Numbered from the stretch's first letter, positions 1 to 5,885 are shown. The stretch: 6,967 nt of DNA from an uncultured Thiotrichaceae bacterium (GCA_938038645.1 CALHTA010000131.1:1-6967), one strand, 5' to 3'. Numbers and translations are program-made. Notes: generated by a model from the sequence alone, not told the origin.

Positions 1-2
1 CC

Positions 3-98
3 GGTAAAGGAGCAATGCCTCCAGGTGGCATGTGTATTGACTGCACAGATGAAGATTACAAGAAAGTTATTGAGTACATGTCCAAGCAAGAGATGTAA
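3..98 (+). CDS. C-terminal fragment of a cytochrome c5-type class I c-type cytochrome (partial, 5' end outside window)
   Basis: The window opens inside a gene whose last 31 codons are visible and end at TAA (96-98). The fragment contains GKGAMPPGG, in which the Met (codon 15-17) is the likely sixth haem-iron ligand. It is followed by CIDC, the C-terminal cysteine pair typical of cytochrome c5, then a closing amphipathic helix (DEDYKKVIEYMSKQEM). Such proteins are small periplasmic or membrane-tethered electron carriers serving terminal oxidases and other redox chains. The CXXCH haem attachment site would lie upstream and cannot be seen. The family call rests on the Met-Pro-Pro plus CxxC pattern. 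It could also be the last domain of a longer multi-domain cytochrome. The gene faces the Rieske gene tail to tail, so the two are not co-transcribed. Confidence 0.8.
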   Translation, partial: GKGAMPPGGMCIDCTDEDYKKVIEYMSKQEM

Positions 99-126
99 TA
101 TTTCTGCAGTTTAACGGTGTGCACAT

Positions 127-150
127 CTAATTAGGGTACACACTAATTAG
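127..150. repeat. Paired CTAATTAG palindromes forming a short hairpin
   Basis: The 8-base palindrome CTAATTAG occurs at 127-134 and again at 143-150. Because each copy is self-complementary, the two can pair as a perfect 8-bp stem with an 8-nt loop, or act as two identical dyad binding sites 16 bp apart. It begins 28 bp after the cytochrome stop codon. No T-run follows, so it is not a textbook Rho-independent terminator. It may be a 3' stability hairpin. Confidence 0.4.
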
Positions 151-178
151 AGAGCCAGTGACGATCCAATATAAGTCT

Positions 179-236
179 AAATAGGGTTAAATTCATGGCT
201 TTTAGAGGTTATTACAAAAATCTCTAAACCCTATTT
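179..236. terminator. Long imperfect stem-loop between convergent genes, possible bidirectional transcription end
   Basis: AAATAGGGTT (179-188) is the exact reverse complement of AACCCTATTT (227-236), giving a 10-bp outer stem. Inside it TAGAG (203-207) pairs with CTCTA (222-226) around a 14-nt loop, leaving an unpaired 14-nt stretch on the 5' side. An alternative 7-bp inner stem uses 201-207 with 222-228. It lies between the convergent cytochrome and Rieske genes, where a shared terminator is expected. There is no clear T-run on either strand, so the terminator role is inferred from position and symmetry only. Confidence 0.4.
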
Positions 237-297
237 GTAATGTCACCATGCCTTAGTCGGATACGTCAGAATTTCTTCATTAGACTAGGACTATATA

Positions 298-1431
298 TCA
301 GGCGTTATGCAAAGCTCGGTAAACCAGCTTATGAAAATGATGCACCAAGTGCTCACTTTCATTACTACGTTCTTCATCAATCATATAGCGACCTTGATCA
401 TAGCCCATCGAGCGCAACCCTTTTTGCACGCTGATATTAAGATCAATATCTTCAGGCCCTAGCGCTTCATCCATCCAGCGCATGCTAGCGGTTGTTACTT
501 CAGGCAAAGGGTCGTGGATGGAGTAATAACCAAAGCGCAATAACGATTCTTCAGGCCCTAGCGGAATCATGATAAACGTTGCAAAGAACTTCGAAAATGG
601 AAAATGATAAAACGTATTATTTGGCCATAATCCAATATTGAAAAATTGGTCATTAGGGTCAGGTTCTTCAGTCAGAGGAACACCGTAAGGGTCTTTCGCA
701 TCTAAGTTTGACGGTGCGCCATAGGTCCACCACTTCTCATTGGTAATGAGTTGATACTTATCGAAATTAATCAACTTAGCCAAGTCTATGTGGCAATCGC
801 CTGATAGCTTAAAGTGATACCCCTCGATGGAGTTATCCATGATCACTTTCCAGTTGGCGGGAACGATCACATCTTGCTCGACTATCAGTTTTAGGTCATC
901 AAAATCTGGGTAAGTGTTACGTATGGCTTCTTCTGCACCCGGAAACAAAGTTCTCATTGCTGGGGCATCGGGGTCTAGGTTGATAAAGTAAAAGCCGAAA
1001 AACATTTCGACCTTAACCGCAGGGCAGCTCACCGCATCTTTGCTGAAGTCTTTCATGCGTTCGCTGCGAGGAGCGCCGCGTAGTTTTCCATTGTTTCCAT
1101 AGCACCACGAGTGGTAGGCACAGCGGAATAGTCCATTATTCTGACCGCGCCGTTCGCTCACTAGACGGTTACCGCGATGCTGGCAAACATTATGGAATGC
1201 GTGAACGTTGCCGTCATTGTCGCAAGCTGTAATTAAGCTTTGCTCGAATAGCTCGGTAACAACAAATTGTCCGGGTTGGCTCAATTCGCTTTTGTGTCCT
1301 GCAAACTGCCAGCCGTTTAAGAAAATGCGCTGTTTTTCTTGCTCGAAAATAGCATCGTCATAAAAGTATTTAGAGGGTAAAGTTCTAGCGACTTCAGGTT
1401 CCTGATCAAGCCAGTTTTGTTCATCATCCAT
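298..1431 (-). CDS. Rieske [2Fe-2S] non-haem iron oxygenase, alpha (catalytic) subunit
   Basis: A 377-residue oxygenase component of the ring-hydroxylating/demethylating Rieske family, which activates O2 with electrons from a separate reductase. The N-terminal Rieske domain (about 35-150) shows the cluster ligands C83-x-H85 and C104-x2-H107. The C-terminal catalytic domain has NWKVIMDNSIEGYH (193-206). H206 and H214 are probable iron ligands, and a later carboxylate in EDID (327-330) is the likely third. E203 sits where the bridging Asp of naphthalene dioxygenase lies, as in the carnitine oxygenase CntA, so a small quaternary amine or similar substrate is possible but unproven. The start is ATG at 1431, with GGAGG seven bases upstream. 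The in-frame TTG at 1449 precedes that ribosome site and is unlikely to be used. No reductase, ferredoxin or beta subunit gene is nearby. Length fits the CntA-like branch. Substrate unknown. Confidence 0.9.
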   Translation of the reverse strand: MDDEQNWLDQEPEVARTLPSKYFYDDAIFEQEKQRIFLNGWQFAGHKSELSQPGQFVVTELFEQSLITACDNDGNVHAFHNVCQHRGNRLVSERRGQNNGLFRCAYHSWCYGNNGKLRGAPRSERMKDFSKDAVSCPAVKVEMFFGFYFINLDPDAPAMRTLFPGAEEAIRNTYPDFDDLKLIVEQDVIVPANWKVIMDNSIEGYHFKLSGDCHIDLAKLINFDKYQLITNEKWWTYGAPSNLDAKDPYGVPLTEEPDPNDQFFNIGLWPNNTFYHFPFSKFFATFIMIPLGPEESLLRFGYYSIHDPLPEVTTASMRWMDEALGPEDIDLNISVQKGLRSMGYDQGRYMIDEERSNESEHLVHHFHKLVYRALHNA

Positions 1432-1438
1432 TTTTAAT

Positions 1439-1443
1439 CCTCC
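1439..1443 (-). promoter_or_regulatory. Shine-Dalgarno site GGAGG setting the Rieske gene start
   Basis: On the minus strand GGAGG lies seven bases before ATG 1431. This perfect site decides in favour of the ATG over the upstream in-frame TTG at 1449, which would place the GGAGG inside the coding sequence. Confidence 0.75.
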
Positions 1444-1463
1444 ATTCAAAACAATCGTTGGTT

Positions 1464-1496
1464 TTTATATTGGGTTGCCTCCAGCTATTTTGTCAA
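1464..1496 (-). promoter_or_regulatory. Possible promoter of the Rieske gene
   Basis: Reading the minus strand, a consensus -35 TTGACA (1491-1496) is followed by an AT-rich AATATAAA stretch (1464-1471). The gap is 19 to 21 bases depending on the -10 chosen, longer than the optimal 17, so the promoter would be weak or activator-dependent. The hexamer lies about 60 bases upstream of ATG 1431. It is the best sigma70-like candidate in the divergent intergenic region. Confidence 0.35.
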
Positions 1497-1528
1497 TGCT
1501 TACCATTTGTTTATTTTGCCGTCTTAAA

Positions 1529-1557
1529 TTGAGGTTGTGATAGGCTATTTCTAACAT
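1529..1557 (+). promoter_or_regulatory. Probable promoter of the SGNH-GST unit
   Basis: TTGAGG (1529-1534) and TAACAT (1552-1557) are separated by exactly 17 bases, a good sigma70 arrangement. They lie 21 bases before the SGNH start codon, giving a leader of roughly 15 bases. No strong Shine-Dalgarno sequence follows, only an A-rich AAAGAAAA stretch at 1564-1571. Called by eye from hexamers, so moderate confidence. Confidence 0.4.
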
Positions 1558-1578
1558 CTTTTTAAAGAAAACATTTTT

Positions 1579-2421
1579 ATGAACTCAACAATGATATTGA
1601 GCGTTAAAAAACAGTTCTTACTTGCCGGCCTGATATTCCTATTCATTACTGGAACATCCGTTACCGCTAATGCTTCTGACGTTAGGGCGCATATTCTGCA
1701 AGTCTCTAATTTGGAAAAAAGTGGGGAGTACGTCCGACAACGTTTTCTGCAGCAGCTCGAAAAACCATTTAGTGCCGATGACAAACGAAAAAAGATGCTG
1801 GTAATTGGTGATAGCCATGCGCAGGACTTTTACAATGCCTTGCTCGAGAATAAGATTGATCAACGTTATCAAATTAGTACAAGGCGGATACCCGCTATTT
1901 GTGGATTATATCTTGGCACAGAAAATATCAGTGCTCTTATAGAAAAAAAGCATGCACCCATTTGTGAGGAAGCCGATACGCTGACTGCCGCGCTACCCCA
2001 GATCAAGCAGGCAGATACCGTCATTATTGCTGCTAATTGGAAGCTGTGGTCAGCAGAGCGATTGGCAACGACGGTTCAGAATCTAAATGTCAAAGCTCCC
2101 CAAAAACTGTTCGTGGTTGGTCGCAAGAACTTCGGGAAAATAAATCTGCGTAAATTTCTTCGCATGCCTGCCGATAAGCTAAAGCAACTGCGAAACCCCG
2201 TACATGGCGCACAGCAAGAAACCAACCGAGTCATGAAACAATCGCTGAAGCCATCGGTGTTTATCGATATTCAGGCGTTGCTTTGCAAAAGCGAAGACGA
2301 TTGCCCGCTGTTTACACCAGATGTCAGGCTGATCAGCTACGATGGTGGCCATTTAACGGCTGACGGCGCACGCTATGTAGGCAGCGTTTTGTTGAAGCAC
2401 CCACCCTTAAATCAGCTGTGA
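1579..2421 (+). CDS. Secreted stand-alone SGNH-fold esterase/acyltransferase-like protein
   Basis: A 280-residue exported protein. The N-terminus has Lys10-Lys11, a hydrophobic core (about 13-28) and a likely signal-peptidase site near TANAS-D (29-34), so it should be periplasmic. The SGNH signature is visible: GDSH (77-80) with nucleophile S79, an Asn in AANW (N153) as candidate oxyanion residue, and DGGHLT (255-260) giving D255 and H258. Cysteines come in two spaced pairs (C108/C129, C236/C242), which would suit periplasmic disulfides. The sequence resembles the SGNH domain usually fused to the C-terminus of membrane acyltransferase-3 proteins that O-acetylate surface polysaccharides. Here the membrane part is absent, so it may remove or transfer acyl groups on an envelope glycan. 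The substrate is unknown. The stop codon overlaps the next gene's start. An internal ATG at codon 5 is an alternative start. Confidence 0.72.
   Translation: MNSTMILSVKKQFLLAGLIFLFITGTSVTANASDVRAHILQVSNLEKSGEYVRQRFLQQLEKPFSADDKRKKMLVIGDSHAQDFYNALLENKIDQRYQISTRRIPAICGLYLGTENISALIEKKHAPICEEADTLTAALPQIKQADTVIIAANWKLWSAERLATTVQNLNVKAPQKLFVVGRKNFGKINLRKFLRMPADKLKQLRNPVHGAQQETNRVMKQSLKPSVFIDIQALLCKSEDDCPLFTPDVRLISYDGGHLTADGARYVGSVLLKHPPLNQL
2418..2421 (+). promoter_or_regulatory. GTGA start/stop overlap coupling SGNH and GST translation
   Basis: The GTG start of the GST gene shares two bases with the TGA stop (2419-2421) of the SGNH gene. No separate ribosome site is obvious, which points to translation by terminating ribosomes re-initiating. 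Confidence 0.6.
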
Positions 2422-3074
2422 TTCCTGTTCTTTATTCCTTACAGCATTGCCCCTACGCAATGCGTGCAAGGCTGGGGCTTTTGCTAGCTGAGCAGCCCGT
2501 TATGTTGCGCGCAATCACCATGGACAAAAAGCCTGAGGAAATGTTGATCGCTTCTCCGAAAGGAACCGTGCCGGTGCTAGTCGTTGATCCAAAAACGGTG
2601 ATCGATGAAAGTTTGGATATTATGCTCTGGGCTTTAAATAGAAATGATCCGCAAAATTTATTGTATTCCGATAAAGCTGACGCGCTGCCCGAAATGCTAA
2701 AAATCATTGAAGAAAATGATAACGAATTTAAGCCCAGCTTAGAAAAGTATAAACGTTCAAAGCGTTTTCATAACGAGGCAGAAGCGGCTGATCGTTTGGC
2801 GTGTGAACCATTTATTCAGCGATTGGAAAGTCGCCTAAACCAGCATGAATACTTAATGGGGGCGACTCCGAGTTTGCTGGATTACGCATTGTTGCCATTT
2901 GTACGGCAGTTCTCGAAGGTGAATCGGCAGCTGTTTCGTGAAGGGCCTTATACTAACTTGCAGGGTTGGTTGGACGGACAGTTGCAAAGCCGGTTGTTTG
3001 CACGGGCGATGTTGAAGTACCCGTTTTGGTTGGAGAGTGGTGAGGAGTTTTTGTTTGGAGACAATTCACAATGA
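2418..3074 (+). CDS. Glutathione S-transferase family protein (CPYA-type N-terminal thioredoxin fold)
   Basis: A 218-residue cytosolic protein with the two GST domains. The N-terminal thioredoxin-like domain (about 1-75) begins VLYSLQHCPYAMRARL, with C11 in a CPYA motif as in glutaredoxin-2-like and omega-like GSTs. TVPVL holds the cis-proline (P52), and ESLDIM (64-69) is the glutathione gamma-Glu binding segment with E64-S65. The all-helical C-terminal domain includes SLLDYALLPFVRQF (152-165), carrying the conserved S-x-x-D N-capping box (S152, D155). Cys chemistry favours thiol transfer or deglutathionylation over conjugation, but this is inference. The start is GTG at 2418, inside a GTGA overlap with the SGNH stop, so the two genes are almost certainly co-transcribed and translationally coupled. 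That is odd, because one product is exported and the other cytosolic. Confidence 0.85.
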   Translation: MIPVLYSLQHCPYAMRARLGLLLAEQPVMLRAITMDKKPEEMLIASPKGTVPVLVVDPKTVIDESLDIMLWALNRNDPQNLLYSDKADALPEMLKIIEENDNEFKPSLEKYKRSKRFHNEAEAADRLACEPFIQRLESRLNQHEYLMGATPSLLDYALLPFVRQFSKVNRQLFREGPYTNLQGWLDGQLQSRLFARAMLKYPFWLESGEEFLFGDNSQ

Positions 3075-3191
3075 GTGAGCGCGGTGGCTATCATTTTAGC
3101 TGCACTGGTTGAGGTTGTGTTTGGCCGCAGCAAGAGTAATATTCAGCCTTCATCACTAATTATTCATCCAGCTCTAGAGTTTTAACTTAAC

Positions 3192-3198
3192 GGGGGAA
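3192..3198 (+). promoter_or_regulatory. Ribosome binding site of the SDR gene
   Basis: GGGGGAA lies five bases before ATG 3204 and supports this start. The SDR is 129 bp downstream of the GST stop, so it may have its own promoter, though none is convincing by eye. Confidence 0.55.
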
Positions 3199-3203
3199 CA
3201 AGC

Positions 3204-3890
3204 ATGGAAACAGTCGTAATCACTGGCGCCAATCGAGGCATAGGCCTTGAAATGACAAAGCAGTTTCTTAACACTAATCGTAGAGTGATAGTAGGCTGTA
3301 GAAACCCTAGCGAGGCCACTGCACTAAACGACTTGTCATCTGTGGGTGAATTAAGCGTCTTTCAATTAGACGTGTCCGATAGTGTTTCAATCAAAGACTT
3401 CTGTGCTGAGCTTTCGGGTGTGAATATTGACATACTAATCAATAATGCCGGTGTATTAGACAGAGAGAAACAAGGCATGCTGGGTGTCAATGCGAAGCAT
3501 TGGTTGGAGACGTTTAAAATTAATAGCATCGCCCCGTTTGAGGTTGCCGTAGGCTTGCTGGAGAATCTGAAAACATCCTCCCGCCCGCGAATTGTTAGTG
3601 TCTCAAGTCAATTGGGATCACTTCACCTCAAAGGGCCTGGCTTGTATTCATACAACAGCTCTAAAGCCGCATTAAATCAAGTCATGAAGATCATGTCACA
3701 GGACCTTGAAGCCGATGGCGTCATTGTTTGTCCGATTCATCCGGGGTGGGTTCAGACCGATATGGGCGGTTCTGAAGCTGATATCACGCCTCAGGAAAGT
3801 GCTGGGGGTATCATCTCTTTTATCGATAATTTAACGATGGAGCAGAGTGGTCGCTTTTGGCAGTGGAATGGTGAAGAGCACCCATGGTAG
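3204..3890 (+). CDS. Short-chain dehydrogenase/reductase, sniffer/C-factor-like carbonyl reductase
   Basis: A 228-residue classical SDR with a single Rossmann domain. The cofactor site TGANRGIG (7-14) begins four residues into strand 1. R32 after the second strand (GCR, 31-33) favours NADPH, D56 in LDV follows the third strand, and NNAG is at 80-83. The catalytic set appears as N107, S135 (VSSQ), Y150 and K154 (YNSSK). The substrate-loop segment HPGWVQTDMGG (179-189) and the ending WNGEEHPW resemble the carbonyl reductase/sniffer and Myxococcus C-factor subgroup. Enzymes of this group reduce carbonyls on small molecules, and the substrate here cannot be deduced. All key residues are intact. 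The gene converges with the ATPase gene, with only 21 bp between stops and no clear terminator between them. Confidence 0.88.
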   Translation: METVVITGANRGIGLEMTKQFLNTNRRVIVGCRNPSEATALNDLSSVGELSVFQLDVSDSVSIKDFCAELSGVNIDILINNAGVLDREKQGMLGVNAKHWLETFKINSIAPFEVAVGLLENLKTSSRPRIVSVSSQLGSLHLKGPGLYSYNSSKAALNQVMKIMSQDLEADGVIVCPIHPGWVQTDMGGSEADITPQESAGGIISFIDNLTMEQSGRFWQWNGEEHPW

Positions 3891-3911
3891 CACTATATTT
3901 AGATTTATCCA

Positions 3912-5078
3912 TTACAACTCACCTAGCAAACGACAAAGCTCAGGCACACTAATTACTTCAACCCCATCACTCTTTGGATAACGCTCTTTTCCGGTATACA
4001 CCACGAAAGATTTACTCGGTTGAATATCGTTTACCGAGATATAAAACCCCTTACTCACTTTAGGTGCAAGGCTGCGTTTTATCTCAATTGCCCAGACTCC
4101 ATGTTTTCCACCTAGGTCCAGAAGTAAGTCAATTTCTGCACCGGCTGAAGTGCGATAGTAGCTAGGCTCTGCTCGATCTGGCGCAGCACGAATGAGACTC
4201 TCAATCACAAATCCTTCCCAACTCTCCCCAGTGACAGGGTGACTCAGAATCTCATCATAATCATCCAGCCGAAGTAACGTATGTAGTAGTCCGCTATCTC
4301 GAAGATACACCTTCGGGCTTTTAACTAGGCGTTTACTGACATTCGCATGATAGGGCTGCAAGCGCCTAACCAGCAACAAATCGACCATCAAATCTAGATA
4401 ACTCGCTACAGTCTTTGAATCAACTGAGAGACTTTTAGCAATGTTTGCAGCATTCAAAGGTGAACCCTGCAAATGTGCCAGCATCGTCCAAAAGCGCCGT
4501 AGTGTTTCAGCGGGTATGCGTGGCCCAAGCTGAGGGATATCGCGTTCTAAGTAAGTCTGAATAAAGTTATTTCGCCAAATAACACTCTGCTCCTCATCAG
4601 CAGCAAGAAAACTGCGAGGAAACCCGCCTCGAATCCAGAGTTGATTAAGTGATGAAGGCTCAACCTCGGCTACTTCAAGCGGTGTTAATTCCAGATAGGC
4701 AATCCTACCCGCTAAGCTTTCACTAGATTGTTTGAGTAGCTCAATAGACGCTGAACCTAACAATAGGAACTGGCCCGAGGTCAAACCTAGCTCAATCCCC
4801 TCATCGATTAGACCACGCAGTATCTGGAATAGATTGGGTAAACGCTGGACTTCATCCAGTATGATTAGCTTGCCGCGGTGGTGAAGTAAATATTCACGGG
4901 CGTCAGCCAGCTTTTCTAAATCTTCAGGGTTCTCTAAATCAAGATAGATGCTATCGGTTTCTTTACCTAGGCGCTTTGCGAGAGTAGTTTTACCCACTTG
5001 TCGAGGCCCAAGTAAGGTAACTGCTGGGAATTGACTAAGCCGTTTCCTGACTGTTGATGCAAGTTTTCTCTCTATCAT
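3912..5078 (-). CDS. AAA-type P-loop ATPase with DUF4143 C-terminal domain
   Basis: A 388-residue orphan ATPase of the AAA_14/DUF4143 family. Walker A is GPRQVGKTT (24-32) and Walker B is LIILDE (71-76). A sensor-1-like LLLGSAS spans 106-112, and RGGFP (150-154) is typical of the family. The helical middle carries NNFIQTYLERDI (170-181) and a winged-helix-like segment (about 207-245). The C-terminus holds a PD-(D/E)xK nuclease-like core: E288 in WEGFVIE, D317 in GAEIDLLLD, and E332-I-K334 in AIEIK. This suggests nucleic-acid binding or a degenerate nuclease. The family has no settled function. Its genes are typically solitary and patchily distributed, sometimes linked to mobile or toxin-antitoxin settings. 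The gene is full-length and intact. The start is ATG 5078, with AAGG directly abutting it. The divergent region beyond contains a duplicated piece of ygjP, suggesting the ATPase was acquired. Confidence 0.88.
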   Translation of the reverse strand: MIERKLASTVRKRLSQFPAVTLLGPRQVGKTTLAKRLGKETDSIYLDLENPEDLEKLADAREYLLHHRGKLIILDEVQRLPNLFQILRGLIDEGIELGLTSGQFLLLGSASIELLKQSSESLAGRIAYLELTPLEVAEVEPSSLNQLWIRGGFPRSFLAADEEQSVIWRNNFIQTYLERDIPQLGPRIPAETLRRFWTMLAHLQGSPLNAANIAKSLSVDSKTVASYLDLMVDLLLVRRLQPYHANVSKRLVKSPKVYLRDSGLLHTLLRLDDYDEILSHPVTGESWEGFVIESLIRAAPDRAEPSYYRTSAGAEIDLLLDLGGKHGVWAIEIKRSLAPKVSKGFYISVNDIQPSKSFVVYTGKERYPKSDGVEVISVPELCRLLGEL

Positions 5079-5127
5079 CCTTGCAATTATGGACTATAAC
5101 TCCCGATTTACAAGGTTAAATGCAGTT

Positions 5128-5193
5128 ATGGGTGAACATCTAGCCTCCAAAGCAATCCAAAAATATATCGGCCATTATCCAGAAACGGTAGTG
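5128..5193 (+). pseudogene. Relic duplicate of the 5' end of ygjP (first 22 codons)
   Basis: From ATG 5128 this encodes MGEHLASK followed by AIQKYIGHYPETVV, 22 codons. Those after the first eight match the true ygjP start at 5326 almost exactly (AIQKYIGNYPETVV). Both copies have the ATG eight codons before AIQ. After 5193 similarity to ygjP stops, and 5194-5325 encodes nothing I recognise, although the frame stays open into ygjP. An open frame from ATG 5089 runs through to the ygjP stop (254 codons), so automatic annotation may fuse relic and gene. I read this as a broken second allele of ygjP and not a real N-terminal domain. It also occupies the region where the divergent ATPase promoter must lie. 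Confidence 0.65.
5151..5193 (+). repeat. Direct repeat copy 1 (ygjP N-terminal segment)
   Basis: 43 bp matching 5349-5391 at 37 of 43 positions, offset by 198 bp (66 codons, in frame). Five of the six differences are at third codon positions and silent. The sixth changes His to Asn. This pattern is what allelic divergence under protein-level selection looks like. Confidence 0.85.
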
Positions 5194-5325
5194 TGCGATG
5201 CTTATGACAATAAGTTAGTCGTTGATACTGACACTTCCGATACCTATACTTGCAAAAGACGGGGTTGGCCACGCGCCTCCCCATTTTTACTTGTAAACAG
5301 TCAAACACTGCTAAGTTGCTCGTCT

Positions 5326-5853
5326 ATGCCAACGCCTTCCAACGCTACAGCAATCCAAAAGTACATCGGTAATTATCCCGAAACGGTGGTGCAGCAAGTG
5401 CAGTCGCTGGTTGATAACGACAAGCTTGCTGAATTCCTTTTGAAGCGCCATCCCACAACGCACTCTGTTTATAGCGATAGTGATTTGCGCGAATACGTGT
5501 TGGATTTGAAGAATCAGCACATGAAGAAATCATCCCCTCTCAGTAAGGTGATTTACGACAGCAAAATTCATGTGGTGCATAACGCGCTGGGTTTACACAG
5601 CTATGTGTCACGCAAACAGGGCGGCAAGTTAAAAGCTAAAAATGAACTGCGTGTCAGTTCGATGTTTAAGAAGTCATCTGAAGCTTTGCTCAATATGATC
5701 GTAGTGCATGAGCTGGCTCACCTGAAAGAGAAAGAGCATAACAAAGGTTTCTATCGTCTTTGTTTGCACATGCTGCCCGACTATCATCAACTCGAATTTG
5801 AAATGCGATTGATGCTGGTGCAAATGGAAGAGGGTGGCTCGATTTACGATTAG
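5326..5853 (+). CDS. ygjP: YgjP-type zinc metalloprotein (YgjP/WLM-like metallopeptidase fold)
   Basis: A 175-residue protein that strongly resembles E. coli YgjP (as I recall it, about 167 residues) along its whole length. The zinc site is HELAH (128-132) with E129, plus H138 in KEKEHNK, giving HExxH-x5-H as in SprT/WLM-type gluzincin-like folds. Other family blocks are KVIYDSKIHV (74-83), NALGLHSYVSRKQGGKLKAK (86-105) and the closing YHQLEFEMRL (153-162). It is cytosolic with no signal peptide. Peptidase activity is not established for YgjP, and some databases name the E. coli protein a UTP pyrophosphatase. I chose ATG 5326 because the family begins near YIGNYPE. The frame is open back to ATG 5089, but those 79 extra residues are a duplicated start plus unrelated sequence. 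No good ribosome site precedes 5326. The next gene follows after 32 bp, so the two are probably co-transcribed. Confidence 0.85.
   Translation: MPTPSNATAIQKYIGNYPETVVQQVQSLVDNDKLAEFLLKRHPTTHSVYSDSDLREYVLDLKNQHMKKSSPLSKVIYDSKIHVVHNALGLHSYVSRKQGGKLKAKNELRVSSMFKKSSEALLNMIVVHELAHLKEKEHNKGFYRLCLHMLPDYHQLEFEMRLMLVQMEEGGSIYD
5349..5391 (+). repeat. Direct repeat copy 2 (within intact ygjP)
   Basis: Partner of the repeat at 5151-5193, lying at codons 8-22 of the intact ygjP gene. The flanking similarity on the left is weak (GCCTCCAA versus GCCTTCCAA before the repeat), and none is clear on the right. Confidence 0.85.
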
Positions 5854-5871
5854 ATTCGGAATTAAAATTAT

Positions 5872-5875
5872 GAGG
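5872..5875 (+). promoter_or_regulatory. Probable ribosome binding site of the ICL-family lyase gene
   Basis: GAGG lies 10 bases before ATG 5886, a slightly long spacing. An ATG at 5870 is out of frame and does not compete. The site fits in the 32-bp gap after ygjP. Confidence 0.4.
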
Positions 5876-5885
5876 CTCCATTCCC

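Noticed and set aside
240..434. 64-codon plus-strand open frame near the start of the window
   Set aside because: It overlaps the 3' end of the Rieske gene on the other strand, has no recognisable motif and no ribosome site, and sits on the convergent-gene gap. It is a shadow frame.
1431..1449. Longer Rieske start at TTG 1449
   Set aside because: The strong GGAGG site lies between the TTG and the ATG at 1431, with ideal spacing to the ATG.
3075..3185. 36-codon GTG frame directly after the GST stop, with a hydrophobic start (VSAVAIILAALVEVVFG)
   Set aside because: It is simply the in-frame continuation past the GST stop codon. The GST already ends at the usual family length, there is no ribosome site, and no family is recognised. 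It could be a gene remnant or chance. A 13-codon ATGA-overlapping frame at 3071 was rejected for the same reasons.
5230..5300. Possible integron attC or insertion-sequence end in the scar beside ygjP
   Set aside because: There is a GC-rich GGGG/CCCC pairing and a loose ACTTGCAAA/ACTTGTAAA repeat, but no attC core-site pair (RYYYAAC/GTTRRRY) and no terminal inverted repeats flanking the ATPase gene could be found by eye.
3075..5325. A transposon or island spanning the SDR and ATPase with matching ends
   Set aside because: I looked for direct or inverted repeats between 3075-3203 and 5089-5325 and found none convincing. No transposase or integrase is present, so no mobile-element boundaries are claimed.
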